DNA of 64,000 bases from positions 496,001 to 560,000 of the forward strand of contig CAWHMT010000002.1 of assembly GCA_963830455.1 (NCBI GenBank). Reading direction: 5' to 3'. Below the pieces are notes generated by a model, which saw nothing but the letters and a program-made list of their open reading frames with translations, made no database searches and had not been told where the DNA came from. Positions 26,643 to 35,472 of this stretch are shown here, piece after piece (positions within the stretch are counted from its first letter, which is position 1; the number at the start of each line of letters is the position of its first letter). Position numbers and translations under genes: made by a program. This stretch comes from 20CM-2-65-7 sp963830455 (GTDB lineage Bacteria; Gemmatimonadota; Gemmatimonadetes; Gemmatimonadales; GWC2-71-9).

Positions 26643-27389
26643 ATGGGCGTGATTTACGTTTTGTGGCTGCGGGAAGTGAAGAAGTACCTGCGCTCGCGCG
26701 CGCAGATCATCGCGTCGCTCGGCCAGCCGCTGATGTATCTCGCCGTGCTCGGATTCGGGCTGGGAGCGGTGTTCCGGCGCGCCGGGGAGGGGAGTTACCT
26801 CCAGTTCATGGCACCCGGGGTCATCGGGATGACGGTGCTCTTCACCTCGATGTTCTCCGGGATCGCGATGTTGTGGGACCGGCAATTCGGCTTCCTGAAG
26901 GAGACGCTGGTCGCGCCGGTGCCGCGCGTGCAGATCATGATGGGCCGGACGCTCGGCGGGGCGACGGTCGCGGTGCTCCAGGGCCTCCTCGTCTTCGTGG
27001 TGACGCTGATCGCGGGATTCCGTCCGACGAGTGTGATGGCGGTGCCGCTGGCCTTCCTCATCATTGCGCTGATCGCCTTCGTCTTTTCGGCGCTCGCCAC
27101 CGCGATCGGATCGGGCCTGAAGGAGATGCAGGGGTTTCAGATGGTGATGAATTTCCTCGTCATGCCGCTGTGGTTCCTGTCGGGGGCGCTGTATCCGCTT
27201 CATGATCTCCCCACCGCTCTGGCCGTCCTGACGCGGCTCGATCCGCTCACCTACGGCATCGACGGCGTGCGCGGCACGATGATCGGCGTATCGCACTTTG
27301 GTCTGCCGCTCGATGTGGGGGTCCTGCTGACCGTCGGGGTCCTGTTCGTGCTCGCTGGGGCGTGGCGGTTCTCGAAAATCGAGGTCTAA
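26643..27389 (+). CDS. ABC-2 type transporter permease (DrrB-like)
   Basis: This 248-residue membrane protein has six predicted helices. Family features include YVLWLREVKKYLRSRAQIIA at the N-terminus, RQFGFLKETLVAPVPRVQIM, and the late MNFLVMPLWFLSGALYPL stretch. It would form the channel of an exporter powered by the ATPase encoded directly upstream. DrrAB-type pairs export lipids, polysaccharides or drugs; the substrate here is unknown. The gap downstream (27390-27455) holds a purine-rich AACAACAGGAGG but no clear terminator. Confidence 0.92.
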   Translation: MGVIYVLWLREVKKYLRSRAQIIASLGQPLMYLAVLGFGLGAVFRRAGEGSYLQFMAPGVIGMTVLFTSMFSGIAMLWDRQFGFLKETLVAPVPRVQIMMGRTLGGATVAVLQGLLVFVVTLIAGFRPTSVMAVPLAFLIIALIAFVFSALATAIGSGLKEMQGFQMVMNFLVMPLWFLSGALYPLHDLPTALAVLTRLDPLTYGIDGVRGTMIGVSHFGLPLDVGVLLTVGVLFVLAGAWRFSKIEV

Positions 27390-27455
27390 AGGCGTAGGTT
27401 TATAGCAACAACAGGAGGCTTTACGAGCGGTGCCCAGCAGCAATCGACTACCAGG

Positions 27456-28370
27456 ATGCCCATCCCCTCGAACGGCAATTTGCCGTCGAGCGAGTTCGGC
27501 CTCGCGCTGGGGTTTGTGATCGGTCACCACTTCCTCAACATGCAGGACCTGCATTACGGCTACTGGCCCGAGGAACTGCCGCGGGTGCCCCAGAACCTGG
27601 CGCAGGCGCAAGCGAACTACACCGACTTTCTCATGTCGCACATTCCCGCGGGTGTGAAATCGGTGCTCGACGTGGGCTGCGGAGCGGGGAACACGGCCCG
27701 CAAGCTGCTCGAGCGCGGGTTCACGGTCGACTGCGTCTCGCCGAACGGAGTGCTCACCGGTGTGGCGAAGCAGGTCCTGCAGGGACGCGGGGACATTTTC
27801 GAGACGCGCTTCCAGGATCTCCAGACCGAGCGGCGCTACGATCTGATTCTGTTCAGCGAGAGCCTGCTCTTCATACCGCTCGAGGAGGCGTTCACCAAGG
27901 CGCTGTCGCTGCTCAACCCCGGCGGCTACGTCCTGATCACGGACATCTTCCGCGTGCCGGCGGAAGGGAAGAGCCCCATCGGGGGCGGCCACGAGCTGCC
28001 GCGTTTCCGCGAGACCATCGCCCGATTCCCTCTCGCCCCCATGCTCGATCTCGACATGACCGACGGCATCGCGCCCACGTTCGATATGCTCGACGCCGCC
28101 TACCGCGAAGCGATTGAGCCGGCCTACAAGCTGATCCTCTCGCGGCTCGAGGCGAAGTATCCGTGGGTGATGAAGCTCGTGAAATGGAAATTCAGGAAGA
28201 AGATGCAGCGCTACGAAGACAAACACTTCAGCGGGCGGCGCAACGGCCTGAATTTCAAGAAGTACAAGAGCTACCGCCTCATGCTCTACCGCCAGGACAT
28301 CTCTGATGAAGGAGACCTCGCAGTCGTAGGGGCTGCGGGGGCTGTTTTCGCGGACCGACGTCGAGGTTAG
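27456..28370 (+). CDS. SAM-dependent methyltransferase
   Basis: This 304-residue protein has a class I methyltransferase core: SVLDVGCGAGNTARKLLERG (motif I), FTVDCVSPNG (motif II), YDLILFSESLLFIP (motif IV) and LLNPGGYVLITDIFR (motif V/VI). The N-terminal MQDLHYGYWPE and the C-terminal basic segment (RLEAKYPWVMKLVKWKFRKK) resemble small-molecule methyltransferases acting on lipids or isoprenoids, but the substrate is unknown. It follows the ABC-2 exporter by 66 bases and could modify the exported compound. Confidence 0.85.
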   Translation: MPIPSNGNLPSSEFGLALGFVIGHHFLNMQDLHYGYWPEELPRVPQNLAQAQANYTDFLMSHIPAGVKSVLDVGCGAGNTARKLLERGFTVDCVSPNGVLTGVAKQVLQGRGDIFETRFQDLQTERRYDLILFSESLLFIPLEEAFTKALSLLNPGGYVLITDIFRVPAEGKSPIGGGHELPRFRETIARFPLAPMLDLDMTDGIAPTFDMLDAAYREAIEPAYKLILSRLEAKYPWVMKLVKWKFRKKMQRYEDKHFSGRRNGLNFKKYKSYRLMLYRQDISDEGDLAVVGAAGAVFADRRRG

Positions 28371-28395
28371 ATTCTGCCTTCCTAGGCTAGCCTTT

Positions 28396-28468
28396 AGGTC
28401 CGTAGCTCAATTGGTAGAGCACCGGTCTCCAAAACCGGGGGTTGCAGGTTCGATTCCTGCCGGGCCTG
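28396..28468 (+). tRNA. tRNA-Trp (anticodon CCA)
   Basis: The acceptor arms AGGTCCG and CGGGCCT pair with one wobble. The D arm is TAGCTCAATTGGTAGAGC, the anticodon loop reads CTCCAAA with CCA, and the T arm is GCAGGTTCGATTCCTGC. The gene is isolated, between a methyltransferase and a convergent GDPD gene. Confidence 0.97.
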
Positions 28469-28513
28469 CTCGGGCCGCCACGTGCGTGGCGGCCCTTCGC
28501 ACGCCGAGGCGCC

Positions 28514-30376
28514 CTACGGCCGCAACGCATCCTCCGCCGCAAGATTCCTCGTGCTCGCGCCGAGCCTAACGAGCAGTGCCGCCAGGAAGCGCTGTGGTTC
28601 GCTCATGTCGGCGCGGAGCTCGATGACCTTGCGCGCCACGTCGGGCTTGTCGGTGATGAGCCCGTCGACTCCGCGAGAGAGACCGACGAGCATCCAGGCA
28701 GGGTCGTTCAAGGTCCAGACGTAGACGTCTTGACCGGCGCGATGGGCGTGACGGATGAAGCGACGCGAGGCCATCCGCGCCTCGACGGCGAGAAAGTCCG
28801 CATTCAATTCCGTCAGATCGCCCATGGCTTTCGCAACCAGCACCCCCACCCGCCAGGACGGCCGCAGCGCTTTCATGCTGCGAACCATGTCGTGATCGAG
28901 GGACATGTACACGCAGTCGTTCTGCATGCCCGCCGCTTCGACGACCGCCGCGACGCGCTCAGCCAGTTTCTGGTTGTGGCCGTACGACTTGAGCTCGACA
29001 ATGACGCGGCATCGCCCCTTGCACACGGCGAGCGCCTCGGCGAGGGTGGGCATCCGTTCGGCGGCGAATCGCGGGTCCATGTAGCTGCCTATGTCGATCG
29101 TGCGCCGCGTGGCGGAGTCGAGTTCCCAGATGTGGATGGGATTCGCGGCCACCTTCATAAGGTCGGCGTCATGGGCCACCACCACCTCGCCATCGGCGGA
29201 CTCCTGCACATCCAGCTCGACAAAGTCGGTGCCCTGGTCGGCCGCGAGACGAAAGGCCGCCAGGGTATTCTCCGGCGTGGTCGCCGACGAGCCGCGATGG
29301 GCGATGATCAATGCCGGGTTCTGACCGCGATTGGCCAGAAACGCCAGCAGGACGAATCCCGTCGCGCCAAGCACGGCGAGGGCCACGGTTGCTACCCGCA
29401 AACGCCCGGTCAACCGCCATGAATCGCCCGCGTACTGAGCCAGTGACGGCGCGGTTGGCTGGCCAGTGCGCAGGTACAGACGCGTGAGCACCAACGAGAA
29501 CAGAGAGGCATTGACGACACCCACTGCCAGGGTCAGCGCCGCGGCGATGATGACGTAGGTGGCGAGGAACAACAACAGCAGCACGAGCGAACCGGCGAGA
29601 AGCGGTGCAACCAGACGACCAACGGATTGCGCCAACCAGGTCATCATGGTCGTCAAGGTGATGGCCGAGATCGCCCACGTGGCGAGCGACCACAGAATGA
29701 GCGCGTGTGAGCCGGCCGCCCGCTTGGCGCTTTCGCCAAGCGCACGTCGTGGGTGGACGTTCTCGAACACGACCAGCGCCAATGCAAACGACCAGCGGGC
29801 GATGGTGCGAGCCAGCAAGAGCGCAAACCCGATGCCGATCAGGCCAATCAGGACGGCGGCGATCCAAAACTGCGGCGGGTGTTGCGCGAGGTAGAAGTTG
29901 ATGTCGTGTGCGCGCAGCAGCGCAAAGTACACGAGCCCCGCCGCGAGAAGGAATGGCACCACGCCAATTAGTACGCGCAGCACCATGTGGCCGGTCAGGC
30001 GCAGAACGTTCCCCGCGTTCGCCGCGCCGAACTTCAGTGCGCCGCGCCCATTGAGACGCACGCCCTGCGACTGACCCAATCCAATCGCCATCAAACACGC
30101 GATCTCGACGGCGGTGATCGCAACGAGCAGTGAGCTGCCCAGGATCAGGGTCACGATGCCCGTGGGAGTCGTGAGGAAGAACATCGCAATGTCCACATCC
30201 GCCACCACACGCTCGGACGTTGCGGCCCGCAGCCAATACAGGAGCCACGTCGTCGCCGGGACGAGTACGGCGAAGGCGATCGCCTTATACGCCAGGTCGG
30301 TGATCGTAAGAATGCGCCCAGCGCGCCGCAAATCACCAAGCGCGCCAACGAAGACCTCCCGGACTGAACGCCACAT
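28514..30376 (-). CDS. Membrane-anchored glycerophosphodiester phosphodiesterase
   Basis: This 620-residue protein has an N-terminal membrane domain of seven to eight helices (residues about 15-340; the GPDPase membrane-domain type). A C-terminal GDPD catalytic domain follows, with IIAHRGSSATTPENTLAAF (general-acid His), DFVELDVQESADGEVVVAHD (metal-binding Glu and Asp) and the second catalytic His in VAHD. The end TLNDPAWMLVGLSRGVDGLITDKP is typical. It cleaves glycerophosphodiesters from phospholipids to glycerol-3-phosphate. It lies 67 bases after the last gene of the ubiquitin-like operon in the same direction, so it could be a distal member. Confidence 0.92.
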   Translation of the reverse strand: MWRSVREVFVGALGDLRRAGRILTITDLAYKAIAFAVLVPATTWLLYWLRAATSERVVADVDIAMFFLTTPTGIVTLILGSSLLVAITAVEIACLMAIGLGQSQGVRLNGRGALKFGAANAGNVLRLTGHMVLRVLIGVVPFLLAAGLVYFALLRAHDINFYLAQHPPQFWIAAVLIGLIGIGFALLLARTIARWSFALALVVFENVHPRRALGESAKRAAGSHALILWSLATWAISAITLTTMMTWLAQSVGRLVAPLLAGSLVLLLLFLATYVIIAAALTLAVGVVNASLFSLVLTRLYLRTGQPTAPSLAQYAGDSWRLTGRLRVATVALAVLGATGFVLLAFLANRGQNPALIIAHRGSSATTPENTLAAFRLAADQGTDFVELDVQESADGEVVVAHDADLMKVAANPIHIWELDSATRRTIDIGSYMDPRFAAERMPTLAEALAVCKGRCRVIVELKSYGHNQKLAERVAAVVEAAGMQNDCVYMSLDHDMVRSMKALRPSWRVGVLVAKAMGDLTELNADFLAVEARMASRRFIRHAHRAGQDVYVWTLNDPAWMLVGLSRGVDGLITDKPDVARKVIELRADMSEPQRFLAALLVRLGASTRNLAAEDALRP

Positions 30377-30443
30377 CGGTCGATCTCCCTTGAGAACGGC
30401 GGGACCTGCTTGCAGTGCTGGAGCAGACGATTCCTGCCGCCGG

Positions 30444-30836
30444 CTACCAACCCCGAGCTGCTAGGGCTCGCAACATGGTGCCGCCGAGGACGATGGCGAC
30501 GACGGCCGTTGATTCGAGGGGCCGCCAATGGCGCCGCTTGATGGCCGCTACCGGCCCCAGCGCGCGCGCCAGCAGCGCCACGGACTGCGCAGCGACGAGC
30601 AGCGCCGCCAGCCACCACAGCGGATGACTCTCCCACGCGGCCGCAAACTCCCCATGGGTCGCATAAGCAAAGGCGCGCGTCAGGCCGCAGAACAGGCACG
30701 GCAGGCCGGTGATCGCGCGGAACGGGCAGACGATCAGCGGCGTCGTCACGATCCACGACTTCGCCACGAACGCGCCCGGGAACGTGCCGAGCAATCCCAG
30801 CGACCACAGCAGAGCGCGTCGCTGAGCGGGAGCCAT
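30444..30836 (-). CDS. DUF2752 membrane protein, last gene of the ubiquitin-like operon
   Basis: This 130-residue protein has three or four hydrophobic segments and the DUF2752 signature CPFRAITGLPCLFCGLTRAF (C37, C47, C50). Its start codon overlaps the stop of the E2-like gene (TGATG at 30834-30838), so it is translated with the conjugation genes. DUF2752 proteins are small membrane proteins of unknown role; the conserved Cys pair could bind metal or be redox active. Whether it is functionally part of the ubiquitin-like system is inferred only from this overlap. Confidence 0.85.
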   Translation of the reverse strand: MAPAQRRALLWSLGLLGTFPGAFVAKSWIVTTPLIVCPFRAITGLPCLFCGLTRAFAYATHGEFAAAWESHPLWWLAALLVAAQSVALLARALGPVAAIKRRHWRPLESTAVVAIVLGGTMLRALAARGW

Positions 30837-31300
30837 CAGCGGGCGCCTGAAAGATCAACGGCCTGCAGCGGCAGGCGGTCCGAGTGCTCGCAGGCCCAGA
30901 CCGCGGCCAGGGCGTTCAGCGGACTCTTGGTGTTGTATGACTGGAAGCAGATCATCTGGGTGATGCGGATCACCAGCTCCACCAGCGACTGGTCCGCGCT
31001 CCAGTGATCGCCGATGCAGATCTTCTGCGGATCGATGTTCGGGTGGAACACCGGCGTCAGCATGCGGCAGAATGGCGCCCGGCGCGGATAGTCCAGCGGC
31101 AGGAAGACCTCCGCGCGATGCCTGGCCGTCTCCGCCGGTGATCCGTCGGGCTGCGGCGCCAGCCCATTGACCAGGAACTCGAAGGTGTACCGGTCCGGGG
31201 GGTCGCCCGCCGCCTCGACCAGACGGATGTACGGATGATTCTCCAACTCCGCCACGATGCGCTCTTGGTCAGCCCGCAACCGCCGCAGCCGCGGCGTCAT
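30836..31300 (-). CDS. E2 ubiquitin-conjugating-enzyme-like protein
   Basis: ATG 31300 overlaps the stop of the RING-protein gene (ATGA, 31297-31300) and gives a 154-residue product that is a single UBC fold. The E2 landmarks are in order: N-terminal helix (TPRLRRLRADQERIVAELEN), a strand segment, YPRRAP in place of YPxxPP, the HPN motif at 86-88 (VFHPNIDPQ), and the probable catalytic Cys at 95 (KICIGDHW). DHWSADQSLVELV follows as in eukaryotic DxWSPA..I, then SPLNALAAVW. In the family the Cys accepts the modifier from E1 and passes it to a target. The extra Cys at 78, 118 and 137 are not expected to be catalytic. Confidence 0.9.
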   Translation of the reverse strand: MTPRLRRLRADQERIVAELENHPYIRLVEAAGDPPDRYTFEFLVNGLAPQPDGSPAETARHRAEVFLPLDYPRRAPFCRMLTPVFHPNIDPQKICIGDHWSADQSLVELVIRITQMICFQSYNTKSPLNALAAVWACEHSDRLPLQAVDLSGAR

Positions 31301-31884
31301 GAGCCGCGCACTCCAGCATAGATCAGGGACATCAACAGCGCGAACAGCGTTTGCGCGGCGGCGATCCCCAGGCCGAGGCGGCACAAGGCGGAATACATCG
31401 TAGGCTGGCGCGCCAGCACGTCCCGCCGTCGCCGATACCACGGCAGCCCAATCAGGAAACCCAGCGGTGCGGTCAGCGGCAGTACGCAGAACACGAACAG
31501 CCAGACGGCGCCGCGGCGGACGCCCGGTGCCTGCTGATGGATCTTATCACCCGCCTGTGCCTCCGCGGTACTCAGCGGCCGCGTCGTCTCGAACACGCTT
31601 CCACAATTCCGGCAGCGCAGGGCCGCCGCCATGATGTGCTCGCCGCACTTGGGGCACGGCTTGCGTTCCTGGCCCCAGTACGAGACCGGGATCTCCAGCG
31701 CACTGCGGTTTTCGACCGCCGGTGCGGCCGCGCATCCGTAGACGCCGCAGCCCGTGTTCTCGCGCCAGCAGTCGACATGGTGGCCGATACCGCATGCCGT
31801 ACAGGCGACACCCTCATCGCCCGGCTCGACAGCCGTCTGGCAGAAGGGACAGACCCCCGTCACCGACACCGCAGGCCCCGCCAC
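31297..31884 (-). CDS. RING-like zinc-binding membrane protein (Prok-RING type)
   Basis: This 195-residue protein starts at GTG 31884, three bases after the FHA gene stop. Residues 12-51 form a RING-like binuclear treble clef: C12/C15 (CPFC), C28/C31 (CTAC), H35 or H36, C39 (HHVDCW), C46 and C51 (GCGVYGC). This is the pattern of prokaryotic RING domains. A zinc ribbon follows (C77, C80, C91, C94), then two membrane helices (about 126-149 and 167-191). RING domains usually dock the loaded E2 and help transfer; by analogy this would be a membrane E3-like partner. The genes around it encode E1, E2, Ubl and JAMM proteins. Confidence 0.88.
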   Translation of the reverse strand: MAGPAVSVTGVCPFCQTAVEPGDEGVACTACGIGHHVDCWRENTGCGVYGCAAAPAVENRSALEIPVSYWGQERKPCPKCGEHIMAAALRCRNCGSVFETTRPLSTAEAQAGDKIHQQAPGVRRGAVWLFVFCVLPLTAPLGFLIGLPWYRRRRDVLARQPTMYSALCRLGLGIAAAQTLFALLMSLIYAGVRGS

Positions 31885-31887
31885 GTC

Positions 31888-33285
31888 TCAGGCGCCCCGC
31901 TTCTCGAACACGAATGAGGTCCGCCCGATGGTGATGCGGTCACCGTGTCGCAGCCGAGCGCGATCGACGCGGCGCTGGTTCACTTCGACCGGCTGCGTTC
32001 CCGCCGCCTCGATGTCCGCTTCGCCGCCCGCCAGCCGCAGGTTGGCGTGGTGCCCCGCGACCAGTGGGTCATTGAACAGGTAGATCTCCATGCTCGGCGC
32101 GCTGCCGAACCGCATCAGGTCCTTGAACAACAGGAACTCCTTGCCGGCCAGTGGCCCCTCCGTCATACGCAGCCAGGCGTCGCGCGCCAGCCGTTCGACC
32201 ACGCCGATCATCGCGCCCACCGCCAGGCCGATCGCCACGATTCCGGTGAGCCGGCTGATGTGCGCGCTCGGCTTGATCGGGTCGAGCAGCAGCATATCCA
32301 CGGGATCGAACAGCAATCCGCCCAGCAGCCCACCCACTGCGCCACCTAGCAGGCCCCACACCAGCAGCCGGCCGGAGCGGAGCGCCACGCCCTGGCCGAG
32401 ACCCATGGTCAGCCCCGCGCAGGCCCACGCCAGGCTGCGTCCCATCATCTGCAGACCGAAGGCGCCCGCGGTGAAGGTGCCGGTCTCGGTCACCTGTTTC
32501 ATGGCAAGCGCACTGATCGGCGCGTAGACCAGGTTGGCGACGATACCGGAGATGAACCCACCCAGAAAGCCCACCACCAGGCCGACCCCGCCCGACATCA
32601 GGGCGCGTCGCGGCAGCCGGCACACCAGTCCGTCGACCGCGCCGAGCGCCAGCCCGATGAACCCGGCGACGACGCCGAACAGCAGCAGCGCCGCGGTGTC
32701 GGACTGCGCATTCAGCTGCTTCAGCGTCCTGGTCGCGCGGTCTGGGGACTGCGGCGGCGGGTCGCGCACCACGAACGTGGCGAGCGCGATGTCGTCGCCG
32801 GGCGCTTCGTGGTACTCCACATAGACACCGATTCGCTGGCCTTCCTGCAGCTCGTTGGGCAGCAACAGGGTCCACTTGCCGTCGGCACCCCCGATGCGGG
32901 TGTGATCCAGTAACCACACGTGGTCGCCGTTCACTGTCATCAGACCGTCTCCCGTCCTGGGCAAGTCATACCACTTCTCGCCCGCGTGGATGGAGGTTGG
33001 CAGTGTCGCGCTGCGATCGATGTCCAAGACCGTGCCCTGGATGTACAGCTCGTCTTGGAAGCTCGGCTCCAGCACGCCCCATGCGGCGAACGCCGCCACG
33101 CCCCCGGCGAGCAAGAACACGAACCAGTTCTGGTAGTACCATCGCGCGCGGCCGCGCCGCGTCACGCCGCGCCCCTCGCCGCGCAGACTCTTCTGGCGCG
33201 CCAACAGATCGTCGACGTGCGGGCTATAGACGTCCTGGCGGGTGATCTTCACGACGTCGGTGTCGGGCTGGTTGGGGGCGGTCAT
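31888..33285 (-). CDS. Multipass membrane protein with C-terminal FHA domain
   Basis: This 465-residue protein has a soluble N-terminus, a membrane helix at about 50-75, and a periplasmic or luminal beta-rich domain (about 80-190). Several Gly-rich membrane helices follow (about 195-370), and a C-terminal FHA domain lies at about 378-465 (FKDLMRFGSAPSMEIYLFND, AGHHANLRL, RRVDRARLRHGDRITIGRTS). FHA domains bind phosphothreonine. The usual Ser of the S-x-x-H loop is replaced (VAGHHA), so binding may be altered. The start overlaps the JAMM gene stop (ATGA, 33282-33285). It may link the conjugation machinery to Ser/Thr kinases, one of which is encoded across the divergent gap. Confidence 0.85.
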   Translation of the reverse strand: MTAPNQPDTDVVKITRQDVYSPHVDDLLARQKSLRGEGRGVTRRGRARWYYQNWFVFLLAGGVAAFAAWGVLEPSFQDELYIQGTVLDIDRSATLPTSIHAGEKWYDLPRTGDGLMTVNGDHVWLLDHTRIGGADGKWTLLLPNELQEGQRIGVYVEYHEAPGDDIALATFVVRDPPPQSPDRATRTLKQLNAQSDTAALLLFGVVAGFIGLALGAVDGLVCRLPRRALMSGGVGLVVGFLGGFISGIVANLVYAPISALAMKQVTETGTFTAGAFGLQMMGRSLAWACAGLTMGLGQGVALRSGRLLVWGLLGGAVGGLLGGLLFDPVDMLLLDPIKPSAHISRLTGIVAIGLAVGAMIGVVERLARDAWLRMTEGPLAGKEFLLFKDLMRFGSAPSMEIYLFNDPLVAGHHANLRLAGGEADIEAAGTQPVEVNQRRVDRARLRHGDRITIGRTSFVFEKRGA

Positions 33286-34283
33286 GGTTGCGATCCTTCC
33301 CGCTTGGATGCGTTCGCCGAGTCGGCTGCCTCCTGCCGGCGGCGGCGTTCGAGCTCGACGATCGCGGCGTTCACCTTGGGCGGCACGTCCCAGTTTACCA
33401 CGCCGACGCCCAGCAATACCGTTTCGTCGCCGATCCGGATGGGGATCGGGATGTAGCTCTGCAGCCGCGGTGGTTCCTCGGCGCCCGTCATGTGCTGGTA
33501 GATGTTATAACCGATGTAGCCGATGACGCTGACCGCCACGAGCATGACCGTCGCGACGACGAAGCCGGACAGCCGGCGCCGCTGCTCATCGATCAGCGCC
33601 AGCGCCTGGTTGATCCTGGTGTCGAGCCGCTCGAGCGCCGCCGTATCGCCCGGCGCGGACGACTCGCCGACGCCGGCGGCCCCGGCCGGTCCGGGCATCG
33701 TGGTACGCCGCTCGCGGCCCTCCACCCAGAATCGGTCCAAGTAGCGGATGCCGTCCGGCCCGTTGACGCACAGCGCCTCGTCTCCGCCCAGCGGATCAGT
33801 GACCAGCGCGACCTGCGCCGGTCCCACGAAGAAGTTCTTCTGGATGAACAGGTCCATGTCCGAAAACACGACACCGAAACCGGGATGCGTGTGATACCAG
33901 CCGACGATGCCGAGCTGCGGATACTTCGCTTCCCGCTCGGCATGGATGGCGGTCCAGGTATCCTGGGTGAAGGTGACGTGCGTGCTACCGGCGCGCGACG
34001 CCGTACCGGGGATGGTGGCGCGCACATGGACGTAGAGACCACGCTCATCTTCACAGGCGTCGCCGCACAGTACGCCACCCACCTCCACGTCGAGCGACTG
34101 TTTGGCATGGGCGACCAGGTCCGCATACGGAGACCGGTCGAACGTCACTCGTAGGGGCAGGTCACCACCGCCGGCCGGTCCGGGGAAACGCCGCCATACC
34201 GCCTCCCGGTTCGTGGGATTGGGTGCTGGAGAACGCTCCTGGGACTTCGCCTCCGGTTTCTTTTCCTTCTTATTCCTGGACAC
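33282..34283 (-). CDS. Membrane-anchored JAMM/MPN metalloprotease (deubiquitinase-like)
   Basis: GTG 34283 has GGGGGAG upstream and overlaps the E1-gene end by 14 bases, giving 333 residues. After a charged N-terminus, residues about 42-190 form a JAB/MPN domain with the full zinc set: E67 (EVGGVLCG), H131, H133, S141 and D144 (YHTHPGFGVVFSDMD, the H-x-H-x7-S-x2-D motif). A linker with a short coiled coil (215-238), one membrane helix (240-262) and a small C-terminal domain follow. JAMM enzymes trim ubiquitin-like precursors or remove them from targets. An active site is intact by inspection. The single anchor places the protease at the membrane like its neighbours. Confidence 0.9.
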   Translation of the reverse strand: MSRNKKEKKPEAKSQERSPAPNPTNREAVWRRFPGPAGGGDLPLRVTFDRSPYADLVAHAKQSLDVEVGGVLCGDACEDERGLYVHVRATIPGTASRAGSTHVTFTQDTWTAIHAEREAKYPQLGIVGWYHTHPGFGVVFSDMDLFIQKNFFVGPAQVALVTDPLGGDEALCVNGPDGIRYLDRFWVEGRERRTTMPGPAGAAGVGESSAPGDTAALERLDTRINQALALIDEQRRRLSGFVVATVMLVAVSVIGYIGYNIYQHMTGAEEPPRLQSYIPIPIRIGDETVLLGVGVVNWDVPPKVNAAIVELERRRRQEAADSANASKREGSQP

Positions 34284-35472
34284 GACTCCCCCTAGCCTGG
34301 GCCACCGGCACCGCAAACGGACTGTCGCCGGAAAGCTCGATGCCGACCACGTTATCGCCGCGGCGCGCCCACACAATGTCCCACGCGGGCAGGCCCGTCT
34401 CGCGCGCCGAGCGCTCCAGGACCGCATCGCCGGGGGTCGCGGAGTGGCGCAGGCGCGGAACGCACTCCGCGCCGCAGCCGCGGCAGATCGCCTGGTCTTC
34501 GGTGACGCGGTCCAGCGGCGCATGCACGCCGCGGCGCAGCCCGCACGCGGGACACTCCACTTCGTCGACCACGTCGCGGCTGAAGTCCAGGGCATCCACT
34601 GCGCCGAGCTCTCGCGCGGCCCGGTCGAGGACCGCGGCCAGCGGATCATCGGAGTCGAGTTCGGGCTCGGCGACGACGCGCAGGGCCCCTTCGTGCCAGC
34701 CGCAGTCTTTCGCGATGGGGTAGCTCACGGCGTACCAGTCATTGCGCGCTCCGTCGAACACGACGCCGCGGCCAAGCAGGGGATCGAGCCCGTGCAGTAG
34801 CTTGATGGCTTCCTGCGCCTGCAGGGCGCCGACCACCGAGGCCGTTGTCGGCGTGGTGGGAGTGCCGCGCGACTGGGCCGCCCGCCGTGCCAGCAGCGAG
34901 CAGGAGCGCCGCTGGTTGAGCAGCTCCCAGTCCACCTTCCCCATCGTGCATTCATAGCACGCGGTGTCCGGGGTGGCGAACCCGCGCACGATTCCCTGCA
35001 GTACTTCGATGCCGCCATCGATCCACGGGCGCCCCACGGTGGCGCAGGCGCTGTTCACGAACACGCGGGCTTCGCGGTTGTCGAGCGCCCCGATGATCAC
35101 CTGCGCCCAGCGGAACCAGCCGAGTCCGACGTCCGCCATCACGTTGCCGACGATGGCTTCCGCGTTCACCTGGGGATACAGCGCGCGCACTGTCGCGACG
35201 GCCGCCTCGGCTTTGTACCGTCCCTGATCCGTTTCACGGAACAGGACCGAGCGGCTCAGGTTGCTCAGCTCGATGCGGTCCATGTCGACCACCACGACGT
35301 TGCCGGCGCCGACCAACGCCAGGTTCTTCAGAACCTCGTTGCCCAGCGCGCCGGCGCCGACGACGAGGATGCGGGCTTGCGCGAGTCGCGCCTGTTCCCA
35401 CCACTCGATGGCCGCCAAGCGCGCGAAACGATCGTCCGTGAGCGACAGCGTCTCGCCGGACGCGTCCGTCAC
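34270..35472 (-). CDS. E1-like ubiquitin-activating enzyme (ThiF/MoeB fold with zinc ribbon)
   Basis: This 400-residue protein starts at GTG 35472, overlapping the Ubl stop (GTGA). The adenylation domain has GAGALG (39-44), D63 (VVDMDRIELSNLSRS with R74), K87 (DQGRYKAEA) and D131 (ALDNREARV). The middle has TACYECTMGKV (C172, C175) and RRSCSLL (C191), a layout like eukaryotic Uba3/Uba2, where a CxxC zinc pair precedes the thioester Cys. A second zinc set (C307, C310, C330, C333) lies near the C-terminus. The enzyme would adenylate the Ubl C-terminus and hand it, via Cys, to the E2-like protein encoded three genes downstream. The final 30 residues may be a small UFD-like domain, but this is not clear. 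Confidence 0.92.
   Translation of the reverse strand: MTDASGETLSLTDDRFARLAAIEWWEQARLAQARILVVGAGALGNEVLKNLALVGAGNVVVVDMDRIELSNLSRSVLFRETDQGRYKAEAAVATVRALYPQVNAEAIVGNVMADVGLGWFRWAQVIIGALDNREARVFVNSACATVGRPWIDGGIEVLQGIVRGFATPDTACYECTMGKVDWELLNQRRSCSLLARRAAQSRGTPTTPTTASVVGALQAQEAIKLLHGLDPLLGRGVVFDGARNDWYAVSYPIAKDCGWHEGALRVVAEPELDSDDPLAAVLDRAARELGAVDALDFSRDVVDEVECPACGLRRGVHAPLDRVTEDQAICRGCGAECVPRLRHSATPGDAVLERSARETGLPAWDIVWARRGDNVVGIELSGDSPFAVPVAQARGSRVQE

Noticed and set aside
25893..28226. 777-codon minus-strand ORF
   Set aside because: It is the shadow of the ABC exporter and methyltransferase genes; it is rich in Arg, His and Glu, has no domain, and its opposite strand has clear families.
30836..31441. 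Longer E2 start at 31441
   Set aside because: The added 47 residues are antisense-like sequence inside the RING gene; ATG 31300 has the ATGA overlap.
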